A stretch of DNA of 64,000 nt from Pandoraea fibrosis (GTDB taxonomy: Bacteria; Pseudomonadota; Gammaproteobacteria; Burkholderiales; Burkholderiaceae): contig NZ_CP047385.1 of the NCBI RefSeq assembly GCF_000807775.2, positions 5,208,001-5,272,000 of the forward strand. Direction: 5' to 3'. The position numbers were made by a program, and so were the translations under genes. Positions 1-7,907 of this stretch are shown in pieces (within the stretch, counting starts at the first letter, position 1; the number at the start of each line of letters is the position of its first letter). Below the pieces are notes generated by a model. The model saw only the letters and a program-made list of their open reading frames with translations. It was not told the origin of the DNA and did no database searches.

Positions 1-541
1 CCTGCGTCTCGCTGACCTCGGCGTTGAAGTCGAGCGGCGCATGCGCGCAAATACACAGCGTGGCAGCCAGACGCACCGAGCCGTCGAGCGTGATGTCCCA
101 CGACGCCAGATGGTTCGGCTTGAGCTGCATGAGGTGAGGCACGCAGTGCGCACTCAGCACGTATGGGGTCGACATGCCCAGGTCGGGAAAGTAGTTGAGC
201 AGTTCCTGATTGATCGCCCCGCAGCAGAGGTTGCTGATTTCGAGGAACGCTTCGCGGAACGATTTGTTCTGATCGTCGCCGACAAAGTACTGCGTCGTGA
301 TGTCGTCCTCGTCGAAATGCAGCACTAGCAGCATGCGAAATCCGATGGAGGAGATCGTGAGCACCGCCACGTTGGCGTGCCGGGCCACCATGTCGACGTC
401 GGCCTCAGAGGCCGCCGAATCCAGCTGACGTACCTTGAGCGGCACCATGTCGCACGCGGCGTCCGGCGAGCGGGCCAGCCGCGTGCGTGCCGCCTTGTGC
501 AGAATGCGTTCGAAACTGTCGCGTGCGTGAGCGCTGATCAC
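1..541 (-). CDS. CheX/CheC-like chemotaxis phosphatase-type protein, partial
   Basis: Third gene of a chemotaxis-like operon; its C-terminal end lies beyond the window edge. I read about 180 residues from a GTG at 541, which is preceded by an AGG seven bases upstream and lies 16 bases after the stop of the MCP-like gene. An E-x-x-N pattern (E101, N104) followed by G-A-I-N-Q-E-L resembles the active-site helix of CheC/CheX/FliY phosphatases, which dephosphorylate CheY-P. A conserved-looking F-P-D-L-G-M-S-T-P segment follows. The frame stays open upstream of the GTG, so a slightly longer protein is possible. Family assignment is by motif and by the neighbouring CheA-like and MCP-like genes; the protein might instead be a regulatory domain of unknown type. 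The missing C-terminus prevents a firm call. Confidence 0.5.
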   Translation of the reverse strand, partial: MISAHARDSFERILHKAARTRLARSPDAACDMVPLKVRQLDSAASEADVDMVARHANVAVLTISSIGFRMLLVLHFDEDDITTQYFVGDDQNKSFREAFLEISNLCCGAINQELLNYFPDLGMSTPYVLSAHCVPHLMQLKPNHLASWDITLDGSVRLAATLCICAHAPLDFNAEVSETQ

Positions 542-557
542 AACGAAACCTGTCGGC

Positions 558-1286
558 TTAGTGAAGACGGGAATGCAACTGCTGCGCCAACGACTCGACG
601 CTCGAGAGCGAGGCCGCAATCATCTTGCCGCCCGCCTGAATGTCCTGAAACGTCGCCGTGGTCGTCACGTCGTTGCGATGCAGACTGTCGCGATAACTCT
701 TCGACAATTCCTCGGAGCGCGTGGCGAGCGCGCGCACTTCGCTCGCAACAATGCCGAAGCCGCGTCCGGCGGTTCCCGCGCGCGCGGCTTCGATGGACGC
801 GTTGAGCGACACGATCAACACATGACGGACAATCGACGCCAGTTCATGATTCTTCGCGTGCATGTCCTGGTTCTGCGTCATGAGCGAAATCATCTGCTCG
901 TGCCAACGCTCGAACGTTGCCGCCAACCCTCGCAGGCGAGCGGCCTCGCCGGCAATGCGCTCTGCCTCGGCCTGCCAGAGACCCTTCGCTTCGAGCACGG
1001 CCGCTTCCGACTTGCGCGCCCCCTGCAAATCCAGTTCGGCTTGCGCGAGACGCGCTTGCAGTGCAGCAATCGCCTCCTCGTGCATCTGGACCGCTTCCTG
1101 TTGGCTGGCGACTGCCAAACGCTCACGTTCGAGGGCTTGCTCCAGCGCTTCGTCGTGCGTTTTCGTGAGCGCGCGCCAGTGCGCCGTGGCCTGCGCCATG
1201 CGCCAGCGGTGCGCGACGAACGCCACGACACCCGCCCCGATCACGCCGGCGAGCCCCCCTGCCAACAGCCATTCCACTGCTTCCAT
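558..1286 (-). CDS. miniature methyl-accepting chemotaxis-like protein
   Basis: 242 residues. One N-terminal membrane segment (about 7-26) is followed by a charged, Ala/Glu/Gln-rich coiled coil (about 35-125). A recognisable MCP signalling tip follows (about 158-190: L-N-A-S-I-E-A-A-R-A-G, then G-R-G-F and S-E-V-R-A-L-A). In full MCPs this tip is the CheA/CheW contact site. Here only about 50 residues follow it, so the cytoplasmic hairpin is very short, and there is no periplasmic sensor domain, no HAMP domain and no obvious methylation helix. It lies 118 bases downstream of the CheA-like kinase gene and 16 bases upstream of the CheX-like gene, so the three are probably co-transcribed. It may tether or scaffold the kinase rather than sense a ligand; that role is inference. 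Confidence 0.75.
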   Translation of the reverse strand: MEAVEWLLAGGLAGVIGAGVVAFVAHRWRMAQATAHWRALTKTHDEALEQALERERLAVASQQEAVQMHEEAIAALQARLAQAELDLQGARKSEAAVLEAKGLWQAEAERIAGEAARLRGLAATFERWHEQMISLMTQNQDMHAKNHELASIVRHVLIVSLNASIEAARAGTAGRGFGIVASEVRALATRSEELSKSYRDSLHRNDVTTTATFQDIQAGGKMIAASLSSVESLAQQLHSRLH

Positions 1287-1404
1287 ACCTCATTCGTCTC
1301 CGAAAGCGGCACGGCGGCGGCAGACCCGCGGGGCCTGCGCCGCCTTGCCCATCGTGCTTGCTATGCCAAACGGTGCGACCCAGCCTCAACCCTTTCAACC
1401 CTTC

Positions 1405-3828
1405 TCAGACCTTGTCGGCCTGCGACAAACCGCCATGTGAGGCGGAGCGCTCGCCGGCGTCGATGGCCGGGAGGTCGACGGCATCGGCCGCCACGCTGTT
1501 CAGGTCGAAGCCGTCGACCACGAGGTTGTCGGGCAGACACACCACCGTCTGGAACTGACGGAACTCGGCGCCCTTTCGCTCGTCGGTGAAGCGCAGTTCG
1601 ATGCGGCCGTGTTCGCGGCGCACGAAGTCCTGCACTGCGTCCATGCCCACGCCGCGCCCCGACACCTCGGTGACCTGCGCCGCCGTGGAGAAGCCCGGAC
1701 GGAAGATGAACTGGGCAATCTGCTCGTCCGTCACATACGTCTCGGCCGTAATCCAGCCACGCTGCACGGCGATGTTGCGAATACGATGCAACGCGAGTCC
1801 GCGGCCATCGTCCGTGAGCGTGACTTGCAGCATGTTGTGATCGAGGCCAACTTCGATGTCGATGGTGCCTGCGGCCGGCTTGCCCTTCGCACGGCGCTCG
1901 TCTGCCCCTTCCAACCCGTGATCCATCGAATTGCGCAGCAAGTGCATGAACACGTCGCGCAGAATTCGCACGGCCGGCGAGCGCAGGCGGTAGCCGTTGT
2001 CGTCGATCCGCACGGCAGGGGCCGGCTTGCCAAGTTCGGCAGCGAGCGACGGCAGCGAGTCCAGAACACCACCCAGCGCTTCGCCCACGCCTTCGGTGCC
2101 CAGCAGACGCAACGTCTGGTGAACGGCGTCGCGCATGGCCACCAGTTGCATCGGATCGTTCGGGTCGGCCGCTTCGAGCATGCGCAGGCTGGCGCGAATG
2201 TGCGCGCGGTCGACCACCATTGATTGCTCGTCGGCCGTTCTGCCCGGCCCTTTGCGTCCGAGGCTCATCTCGTTGATGTGCGCATAGGTATCGACCGCCT
2301 CGCGCACACGCTCCAATTCGCGCATCAGACCGTCCTGATCCCACAGACGGGCGACGTCGGGCTGACGCAGCTCGTGGTAGCGCTGTTCGGTCTCGTGCAC
2401 CACGTTGGTCAGATATTGCAGGTTGTACGTGCGCGCGTTGCCCTTGATGGTGTGCATGTTGCGGAACAGCTCCGCGATAGCTGCGCTATCTGCTTGCGAA
2501 TGCTTACGGATAATACGTTCGTTCTCGCGAATGAAATCGGTCGAGCTTTCGATGAAGTGGTGAAACTTCTCCTGACTCACCGCCAGAATCTCGCCGATCA
2601 TCTCCAGGCGTTGCTTCTGCTCGTTGGCCTCGGCGGCGAGTTCGCGCAGTTCCGTGACATCGCGCACGCATAGCATCAGGCGCAGAATCGTGTCGCTCTC
2701 GTCGGTAATCGCCGACCACGTCAGATCGAGTTGCTTGACGCGACCGTCCGGCATGCGCTTGCCGATCTCGCCGACCAGCAGGTGTTCGTTGAACGCGAAG
2801 TTGATGGCGTCCTGGCCGATGCAGGCATCGATAGCCGCTTCGACCTGCGAGAGTGCATCCGAGCCCAGATCGCTATCACCGAAGACCAATTCCATGACGG
2901 GGCGACCGGCGATGTCCTGCGTCTCGAAGATGGCTTCGAGATAAGCCGAGTATTCGCCGTGCACCTTCGAGCCGTCGATAACCGTCAGAATGCCCTGTTG
3001 CATGTTCTGCAACATCGCCTGAATGTCGGCCGTCTTTTGCTTGAGTTGCGCCGAGCGCTCCTGAATCTTCTCGATCATGCCGTTGAACGCCACGATCGAA
3101 TGCCCAATCTCATCCATGCGGCCGACCGGCACACGGCGGGTGAAGTCCTGGCTATTGGCGATCTCGCTCATCATGGCTTGCATGCGCGACAGCGGACGCG
3201 TGATCTGGCGGTACAGCAGTGCGCCGATGGCCGTGAGCAACACGATCGCCAGCCCGGTCACGAGCGCAATCGCCGTCGTGGTCGTGGAGAGCGTGTCGTT
3301 GAGCGTGGTGATGGCCGAATCTTTCTGGCGGTTTTTCTCGACGCGCAGCGTATTGACCACGCCTTCGAGTTCGTCGCGATATTGCGCGACCATTGCGAAG
3401 AGGAACGCCTGCGCCATCTCCGTCTTGCCCGCCTGCTTGAGTTTGGCGGTATCGTTGATCGCGTTGAAATAGTTCTCGACGCTTTCGCGGGCCTGCGTCA
3501 CCAATCCCTTCTGCGCGTCGCTCGCGGCACCTTCGGCCTGACGCGCCAGCGACCGGTCGATGTCGCCACGCAGCTTCCTGAGATTCTCGAGCGCCTGCTC
3601 CACGACGGTGTCGTCCGGCGCGTAGACCAATGTCATGGTGGCAATTTGCACTGCCTTGACTTGCGAGACGAGATCGGCGGAAGCCAGTGCGCTCGGCACG
3701 ACGCCTTCCGTAACCTGCCGCACCTTGTGGGCGCTGGCGCGAGTCTGATAGACCGCGTAGCCACCAATGATCGAAAGCGCGACAAACGTCAGGATCACCA
3801 ATAGCGTTATTCGATGACGGATCGTCAT
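1405..3828 (-). CDS. membrane-bound CheA-like histidine kinase (4HB-HAMP-PAS-HPt-HATPase)
   Basis: 807 residues from the ATG at 3828, chosen because GGGGA precedes it; 13 further in-frame codons upstream look untranslated. Two membrane segments (about 7-27 and 185-206) enclose a helical periplasmic region like the four-helix-bundle sensor of MCPs. A HAMP linker (about 207-260) and a PAS-like region (about 270-395) follow. An HPt-type domain carries the candidate phospho-histidine H459 in M-H-T-I-K-G-N-A-R. The ATPase region has a CheA-type N box (L-L-R-N-S-M-D-H-G-L-E, about 630-640), D-D-G-R-G at 673-677 and G-R-G-V-G-M-D at 724-730. The chain ends about 75 residues later with no CheW-like P5 domain. 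It therefore combines receptor and kinase in one chain. It heads an operon with an MCP-like and a CheX-like gene. No response regulator is visible in the window. Confidence 0.85.
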   Translation of the reverse strand: MTIRHRITLLVILTFVALSIIGGYAVYQTRASAHKVRQVTEGVVPSALASADLVSQVKAVQIATMTLVYAPDDTVVEQALENLRKLRGDIDRSLARQAEGAASDAQKGLVTQARESVENYFNAINDTAKLKQAGKTEMAQAFLFAMVAQYRDELEGVVNTLRVEKNRQKDSAITTLNDTLSTTTTAIALVTGLAIVLLTAIGALLYRQITRPLSRMQAMMSEIANSQDFTRRVPVGRMDEIGHSIVAFNGMIEKIQERSAQLKQKTADIQAMLQNMQQGILTVIDGSKVHGEYSAYLEAIFETQDIAGRPVMELVFGDSDLGSDALSQVEAAIDACIGQDAINFAFNEHLLVGEIGKRMPDGRVKQLDLTWSAITDESDTILRLMLCVRDVTELRELAAEANEQKQRLEMIGEILAVSQEKFHHFIESSTDFIRENERIIRKHSQADSAAIAELFRNMHTIKGNARTYNLQYLTNVVHETEQRYHELRQPDVARLWDQDGLMRELERVREAVDTYAHINEMSLGRKGPGRTADEQSMVVDRAHIRASLRMLEAADPNDPMQLVAMRDAVHQTLRLLGTEGVGEALGGVLDSLPSLAAELGKPAPAVRIDDNGYRLRSPAVRILRDVFMHLLRNSMDHGLEGADERRAKGKPAAGTIDIEVGLDHNMLQVTLTDDGRGLALHRIRNIAVQRGWITAETYVTDEQIAQFIFRPGFSTAAQVTEVSGRGVGMDAVQDFVRREHGRIELRFTDERKGAEFRQFQTVVCLPDNLVVDGFDLNSVAADAVDLPAIDAGERSASHGGLSQADKV

Positions 3829-4103
3829 TGCGTCGTTTCCCCGGGTCGCACCGGCGCCCGGTGCCACGCGTGAGTTGACGCAGTAGATCGGCCGCCGAAT
3901 TAGTTGTAGATTCCTCGTGCGACGTGATTATTGCGGGTGAACTGTGACGATTCGATGAATCAACGCAAGCTTCACGTATCCCGGATGTCGTAACGCCGTG
4001 TAGGAATCCGAGAGGAATCAGTGTGTACCAACCCCCACCGCTCCCCCCGGCCAGTCCTCACAGCATCCCCTGACGGCGGCAGGCGATCGTTCACTTCACC
4101 GTT
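3829..4103. other. intergenic region, likely promoter of the chemotaxis-like operon
   Basis: About 275 bases between the start of the CheA-like gene and the end of a LysR gene, both on the minus strand. It is less G+C-rich near 3895-4020 than its flanks, as expected for a promoter serving the minus-strand signalling operon. I could not fix -35/-10 boxes and I see no convincing small gene or strong terminator hairpin in it. Confidence 0.4.
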
Positions 4104-5048
4104 TCACCGGGCTTGCGCCATGGCGTCGATCCGTTGCATCGACTCGACTGCCAGCTCGGTGAATTGCCGCCAGAGTTCCGGCTTCGAGCGACCACGCTTC
4201 ACGATGCGATGAAAGCCCAGGGTGACCTCGGGGTGAGCGAGCACCTCGCAGCGAACCGCACGATGACGGCAGGCGGGAAACGCGAACGTCGGCATGATGG
4301 CCGTGCCGAGGCCCGCCTCGGCCATGCCGATCAACGTTTCGAAGCGGCGAAACATGGTGCGCGGTTCATCGGCGCGGCCAATGCGCGCGAGGTGAGTCTC
4401 CACCAACTGCTGGATCGGATTGTCCGGCGGCAGGCCGATGAGCACTTCGTCGCGCAGCGCTTCCCACCCCGCGCGAGCGTCATCGTCCGCCCCGGCACCC
4501 CGGGTCGCTTTGCGCGGCAGGCGCTTGCCCGCTGCCGAGACCTTCATCAGCCGGAACGACTGCAACAAGGTTCGCTCGATACCGTGCGACGCCTTCGTGA
4601 AGAAGCCAAAGCCGATATCGGCCTCGCCCTGCTCCACCAGCCCCTGCACCTGCGCGAGTTCCGCTTCGTGCAACCGCACGTCCACATCGGGATGCGTCGT
4701 TCGAAATGCCCCGAACCACTCCGGTATCAGGTGAGACGACACCAGCGGCGTGGCCGCGATGCGCAGTGTCTTGCGCTGCGCCTGCCCGAACGCTGCGATC
4801 TGCCCCGCGACGGCATCGAGTTGGCCGACTGCCGCACTCGCCACGGGTAACAATGCCTGCCCGGCCTCCGTGAGCGTCACGCTGCGCGTGGTGCGATCGA
4901 ACAACCGGCTGCCGAATTGCGTCTCGATCTCCCGCATCATCACCGACAGCCCGGCCTGCGTAATGTGCAGCCGCTCCGCCGCCCGCGTGAAGTTGCCGAG
5001 CGTAGCTACGAGCACAAAGGCCTTCAACTGCCGCAGTGAGATGTTCAC
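4104..5048 (-). CDS. LysR-family transcriptional regulator
   Basis: 314 residues with the usual LysR layout: an N-terminal winged helix-turn-helix (about 1-60, with L-R-Q-L-K-A-F, A-A-E-R-L-H-I-T-Q-A-G-L-S and R-L-F-D-R-T) and a periplasmic-binding-protein-like effector domain (about 90-300). The start is a GTG at 5048; the nearby ATG upstream is out of frame. It is divergent from a flavin monooxygenase and an MFS transporter, with a 14-bp palindrome in the shared promoter. It therefore most likely activates those two genes in response to their substrate and represses itself. That substrate is unknown. A charged insert in the effector domain (about 185-200) is slightly unusual. Confidence 0.92.
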   Translation of the reverse strand: MNISLRQLKAFVLVATLGNFTRAAERLHITQAGLSVMMREIETQFGSRLFDRTTRSVTLTEAGQALLPVASAAVGQLDAVAGQIAAFGQAQRKTLRIAATPLVSSHLIPEWFGAFRTTHPDVDVRLHEAELAQVQGLVEQGEADIGFGFFTKASHGIERTLLQSFRLMKVSAAGKRLPRKATRGAGADDDARAGWEALRDEVLIGLPPDNPIQQLVETHLARIGRADEPRTMFRRFETLIGMAEAGLGTAIMPTFAFPACRHRAVRCEVLAHPEVTLGFHRIVKRGRSKPELWRQFTELAVESMQRIDAMAQAR

Positions 5049-5068
5049 GAGAGACTCATAAATAATAG

Positions 5069-5082
5069 ATATGAATTCATAT
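5069..5082. promoter_or_regulatory. 14-bp palindrome in the LysR/monooxygenase divergent promoter
   Basis: ATATGAATTCATAT is a perfect inverted repeat in an AT-rich patch of the 124-base region between two divergent genes. LysR regulators bind interrupted dyads of T-N11-A type in such places. This makes it a good candidate for the operator of the adjacent LysR protein, and it also covers the likely -10 area of the monooxygenase promoter. The palindrome is read directly; the binding is inferred. Confidence 0.5.
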
Positions 5083-5172
5083 GATAATCAAAATTCTCCA
5101 ATGACTGACGACGCGGTTTAATGGTGCCCATTCCAGAACCATTAGCGCATTGCCGCTCAGGAGACACGCATC

Positions 5173-6432
5173 ATGTCCTCATCGATCGATGTGGCCATCG
5201 TCGGCGCCGGCATCGGTGGCCTGACCCTCGCCCTCAGCCTGCACGAGGCCGGCATCGCCTGCCGGGTATACGAGGCCGCGGCGCAGATCCGCCCGCTTGG
5301 CGTGGGCGTGAATATCCTGCCGCACGCCTCTCGCGTGCTCGACGGACTCGGTCTGACGCCCGCCCTGCGCGAAGTCGCCGTCACGACCCGTGAATCCGCG
5401 TTCTACAACCGCTTCGGTCAGTTCGTCTACAGCGAACCGGCGGGCGAACACGCCGGATATGCGTGGCCGCAGTTCTCCATTCATCGCGGCGATCTGCAAG
5501 GGGTGCTGCTGGCCGCCGTGCGCGAGCGCCTTGGTCACGACGCTGTCGTCGAAGGACATCGCTGCACCGGCTTCCAGCAGAACGACGCGGAAGTGACGAT
5601 CTCGTTCGAAGCGCCCGAAGGCGATACGCGGGCACCCGTCAGGGCACGCCTGCTCATCGCGGCCGACGGCATCCACTCGGTGGTGCGCAAACATTGCTAT
5701 CCGACCGAGGGCGCGCCACGCTATTCGGGCGTGAACATGTGGCGTGGCAGTGTGGTGCTGCCACCGTTCCTCACCGGGGCGTCGATGGTCCGCGCGGGCT
5801 GGCTCTCGGTCGGAAAGATGGTGATCTACCCGATTCGCAACAACGTCGACGGTCGTGGCAATCAACTGGTGAACTGGGTCGCCGAGATCGAGGCGCCCCG
5901 GCCCGCGCGGCGCGACTGGAATGGCGTCGGACGCCTGGAAGACTTCTTCCCCGCGTTCGCCGACTGGCATTTCGACTGGCTCGACGTGGCCGGCATGATC
6001 GAGTCGACGGAGACCATCCTCGAATACCCGATGGTCGATCAGGACCCGCTGCCGCGCTGGACCTTCGGGCGCGTCACGTTGCTTGGCGACGCGGCGCATC
6101 CGATGGTGCCGCGCGGTTCGAACGGCGCCGGGCAGGCGATTCTCGATGCGCCGTGTCTTGCCGCGCAACTGCGCGAACATGGCCTCACCCCCGCCGCGCT
6201 CGACGCCTATGAACAGATTCGCGGGAAGGCCACGGCCGACGTCGTGCTGATGAACCGCAAGGCGCCGCCCGACGCCATCCTGCAAACCGTGCATGAACTG
6301 AGCGGCGACAAGCCGTTCTCCCGCATCGAGGATGTGATCAGCGCGGCCGACCTCGCAGAGATCTCAAATCGCTACAAAAACGTTGCCGGACTGAATCGCG
6401 AATCGCTGAACGCAGCGAGCGCGCCCCGCTAG
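5173..6432 (+). CDS. PhzS-like FAD-dependent monooxygenase
   Basis: 419 residues of a class A flavoprotein hydroxylase, using NAD(P)H and O2 to hydroxylate an aromatic ring. The Rossmann FAD motif G-A-G-I-G-G is at 11-16. An R-G-D-L-Q region lies near 107-111, and the second FAD motif G-D-A-A-H-P is at 305-310, followed by G-S-N-G-A-G-Q-A-I-L-D. The stretches N-I-L-P-H-A and S-I-H-R-G are like those of phenazine hydroxylase PhzS and its many relatives, but no phenazine genes are present, so the substrate is unlikely to be a phenazine. AGGAG precedes the ATG. It lies upstream of an aromatic-acid-type MFS carrier and opposite a LysR gene, which suggests a small inducible module for uptake and hydroxylation of an aromatic or heteroaromatic acid. 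Confidence 0.88.
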   Translation: MSSSIDVAIVGAGIGGLTLALSLHEAGIACRVYEAAAQIRPLGVGVNILPHASRVLDGLGLTPALREVAVTTRESAFYNRFGQFVYSEPAGEHAGYAWPQFSIHRGDLQGVLLAAVRERLGHDAVVEGHRCTGFQQNDAEVTISFEAPEGDTRAPVRARLLIAADGIHSVVRKHCYPTEGAPRYSGVNMWRGSVVLPPFLTGASMVRAGWLSVGKMVIYPIRNNVDGRGNQLVNWVAEIEAPRPARRDWNGVGRLEDFFPAFADWHFDWLDVAGMIESTETILEYPMVDQDPLPRWTFGRVTLLGDAAHPMVPRGSNGAGQAILDAPCLAAQLREHGLTPAALDAYEQIRGKATADVVLMNRKAPPDAILQTVHELSGDKPFSRIEDVISAADLAEISNRYKNVAGLNRESLNAASAPR

Positions 6433-6548
6433 GCGACGCCGGCGAAGCAACCGAATCAACGCCGACCATGCGTGCGTGCCGCCGGGTGCGCACGCTTTTG
6501 CTATTACGACAGAGCCTCGCCAACGAGGCCGTTCATGGAGACACTGTG

Positions 6549-7907
6549 ATGCCCATCCCCCGCATCGATCTGCGCGCGCTCATCGACGAGCGACCCTTTG
6601 GCCGATATCAGATATTCGTCACGGCGCTGTGCGCGCTGATCGTCTTTCTCGACGGTTTCGACGCGCAGGCCATCGGCTATGTCGCGCCGGCCATTGTCCA
6701 TGCGCTGAACATCGAGCGCTCGGCGCTCAGCCCGGTGTTTTCGGCGAGTCTCGTCGGTCTTACGCTCGGTGCGCTCGTCGGTGGCCCGGTATCGGATCGC
6801 ATCGGACGCCGTCCGGTGCTCATCGCCGGCATGCTGATATTCGGCGCCATGTCGCTGGCCACCGCACTCGCCCAGTCGGTCACGTCGCTGCTCCTGCTGC
6901 GGCTCGCCACGGGCATTGGTCTGGGGTGCGTCATGCCGAACGCCATCGCGCTCACCAGCGAGTTCGCCCCCGAACGCGTTCGCTCGACCGCCATCATGGT
7001 GATGTTCTGCGGCTTCTCGCTGGGCGCCGCGCTGGGCGGTCTCGCCGCCGCCGGACTGATTCGCGACTTCGGCTGGCCATCCGTTTTCATCGTGGGCGGC
7101 GTGCTGCCCCTGCTTGCCGCACTGATCGCGTGGCGCAGTCTGCCGGAGTCGCCGCGTTTTCTCATCGTTCGCGCGAAGGACCCGGCACGTCTGCGACGCG
7201 TGCTCCGCAAGCTCGCGCCGGACCTGCCCGCCGATGCGCAGATCGACGGTGGCACCGATCTGCACGCCGCGTCTCGCACGGGCGTGAGCGCACTTTTCGC
7301 CGACAAACGCGCACGCATCACCCTGTTGCTCTGGGTGATTTTCTTCATGAGCCTGATGGATCTCTACTTCCTGTCGAGTTGGCTGCCCACCGTGATACAC
7401 GACGCGGGCATCGCGCTGGATACGGCCGCGCTCATCACATCGATGCTCCAGATCGGCGGTACCCTCGGAACACTCACGCTGGGGCGAGTGTTCGACCGTG
7501 TATCGCCGTTCAAGGCGCTCGGCGTGGTCTATCTATGCGCAGCGGGATGTATCGTGCTGGTGGGTCTCGCAGGAACGTCGGTGAACGTGCTGGCCGCGAC
7601 CATCTTCGGCGCAGGATTCTGCGTGGTGGGCGGGCAGATCGGCGCAAACGCGCTGGCAGCGCGCACCTATCCGACGGCGATTCGCGGCACCGGAGTCGGC
7701 TGGGCGCTGGGCATCGGCCGCATCGGCTCCATTGTCGGGCCGATCGTCGGAGGGGTACTGCTGGCCCTGCATTGGGACCCGCAGCATCTGTTCATGATCG
7801 CCGCGTTGCCGGTGTTCCTCGCCAGCGTCGCAGCGTTCATGATCAGCGTGGGCGCACGGTACGAAGCGCACCGTGCGGCCCGCGCCGCAGGAGAGGCGAA
7901 CTCCTGA
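6549..7907 (+). CDS. MFS transporter, aromatic acid:H+ symporter type
   Basis: 452 residues with about twelve membrane segments. The start is the ATG at 6549 after a GGAG; 27 in-frame upstream codons are not membrane-like. The N-terminal region F-Q-I-F-V-T-A-L-C-A-L-I-V-F-L-D-G-F-D-like segment carries the D-G-F-D motif of the AAHS family (PcaK/BenK relatives). The loop 2-3 signature G-G-P-V-S-D-R-I-G-R-R is present. The family imports protonated benzoate-like acids. It follows the flavin monooxygenase by 116 bases on the same strand and probably brings in that enzyme's substrate. Its TGA stop directly abuts the stop of the convergent gamma-glutamyltransferase gene, so there is no room for a terminator between them. 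Confidence 0.88.
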   Translation: MPIPRIDLRALIDERPFGRYQIFVTALCALIVFLDGFDAQAIGYVAPAIVHALNIERSALSPVFSASLVGLTLGALVGGPVSDRIGRRPVLIAGMLIFGAMSLATALAQSVTSLLLLRLATGIGLGCVMPNAIALTSEFAPERVRSTAIMVMFCGFSLGAALGGLAAAGLIRDFGWPSVFIVGGVLPLLAALIAWRSLPESPRFLIVRAKDPARLRRVLRKLAPDLPADAQIDGGTDLHAASRTGVSALFADKRARITLLLWVIFFMSLMDLYFLSSWLPTVIHDAGIALDTAALITSMLQIGGTLGTLTLGRVFDRVSPFKALGVVYLCAAGCIVLVGLAGTSVNVLAATIFGAGFCVVGGQIGANALAARTYPTAIRGTGVGWALGIGRIGSIVGPIVGGVLLALHWDPQHLFMIAALPVFLASVAAFMISVGARYEAHRAARAAGEANS

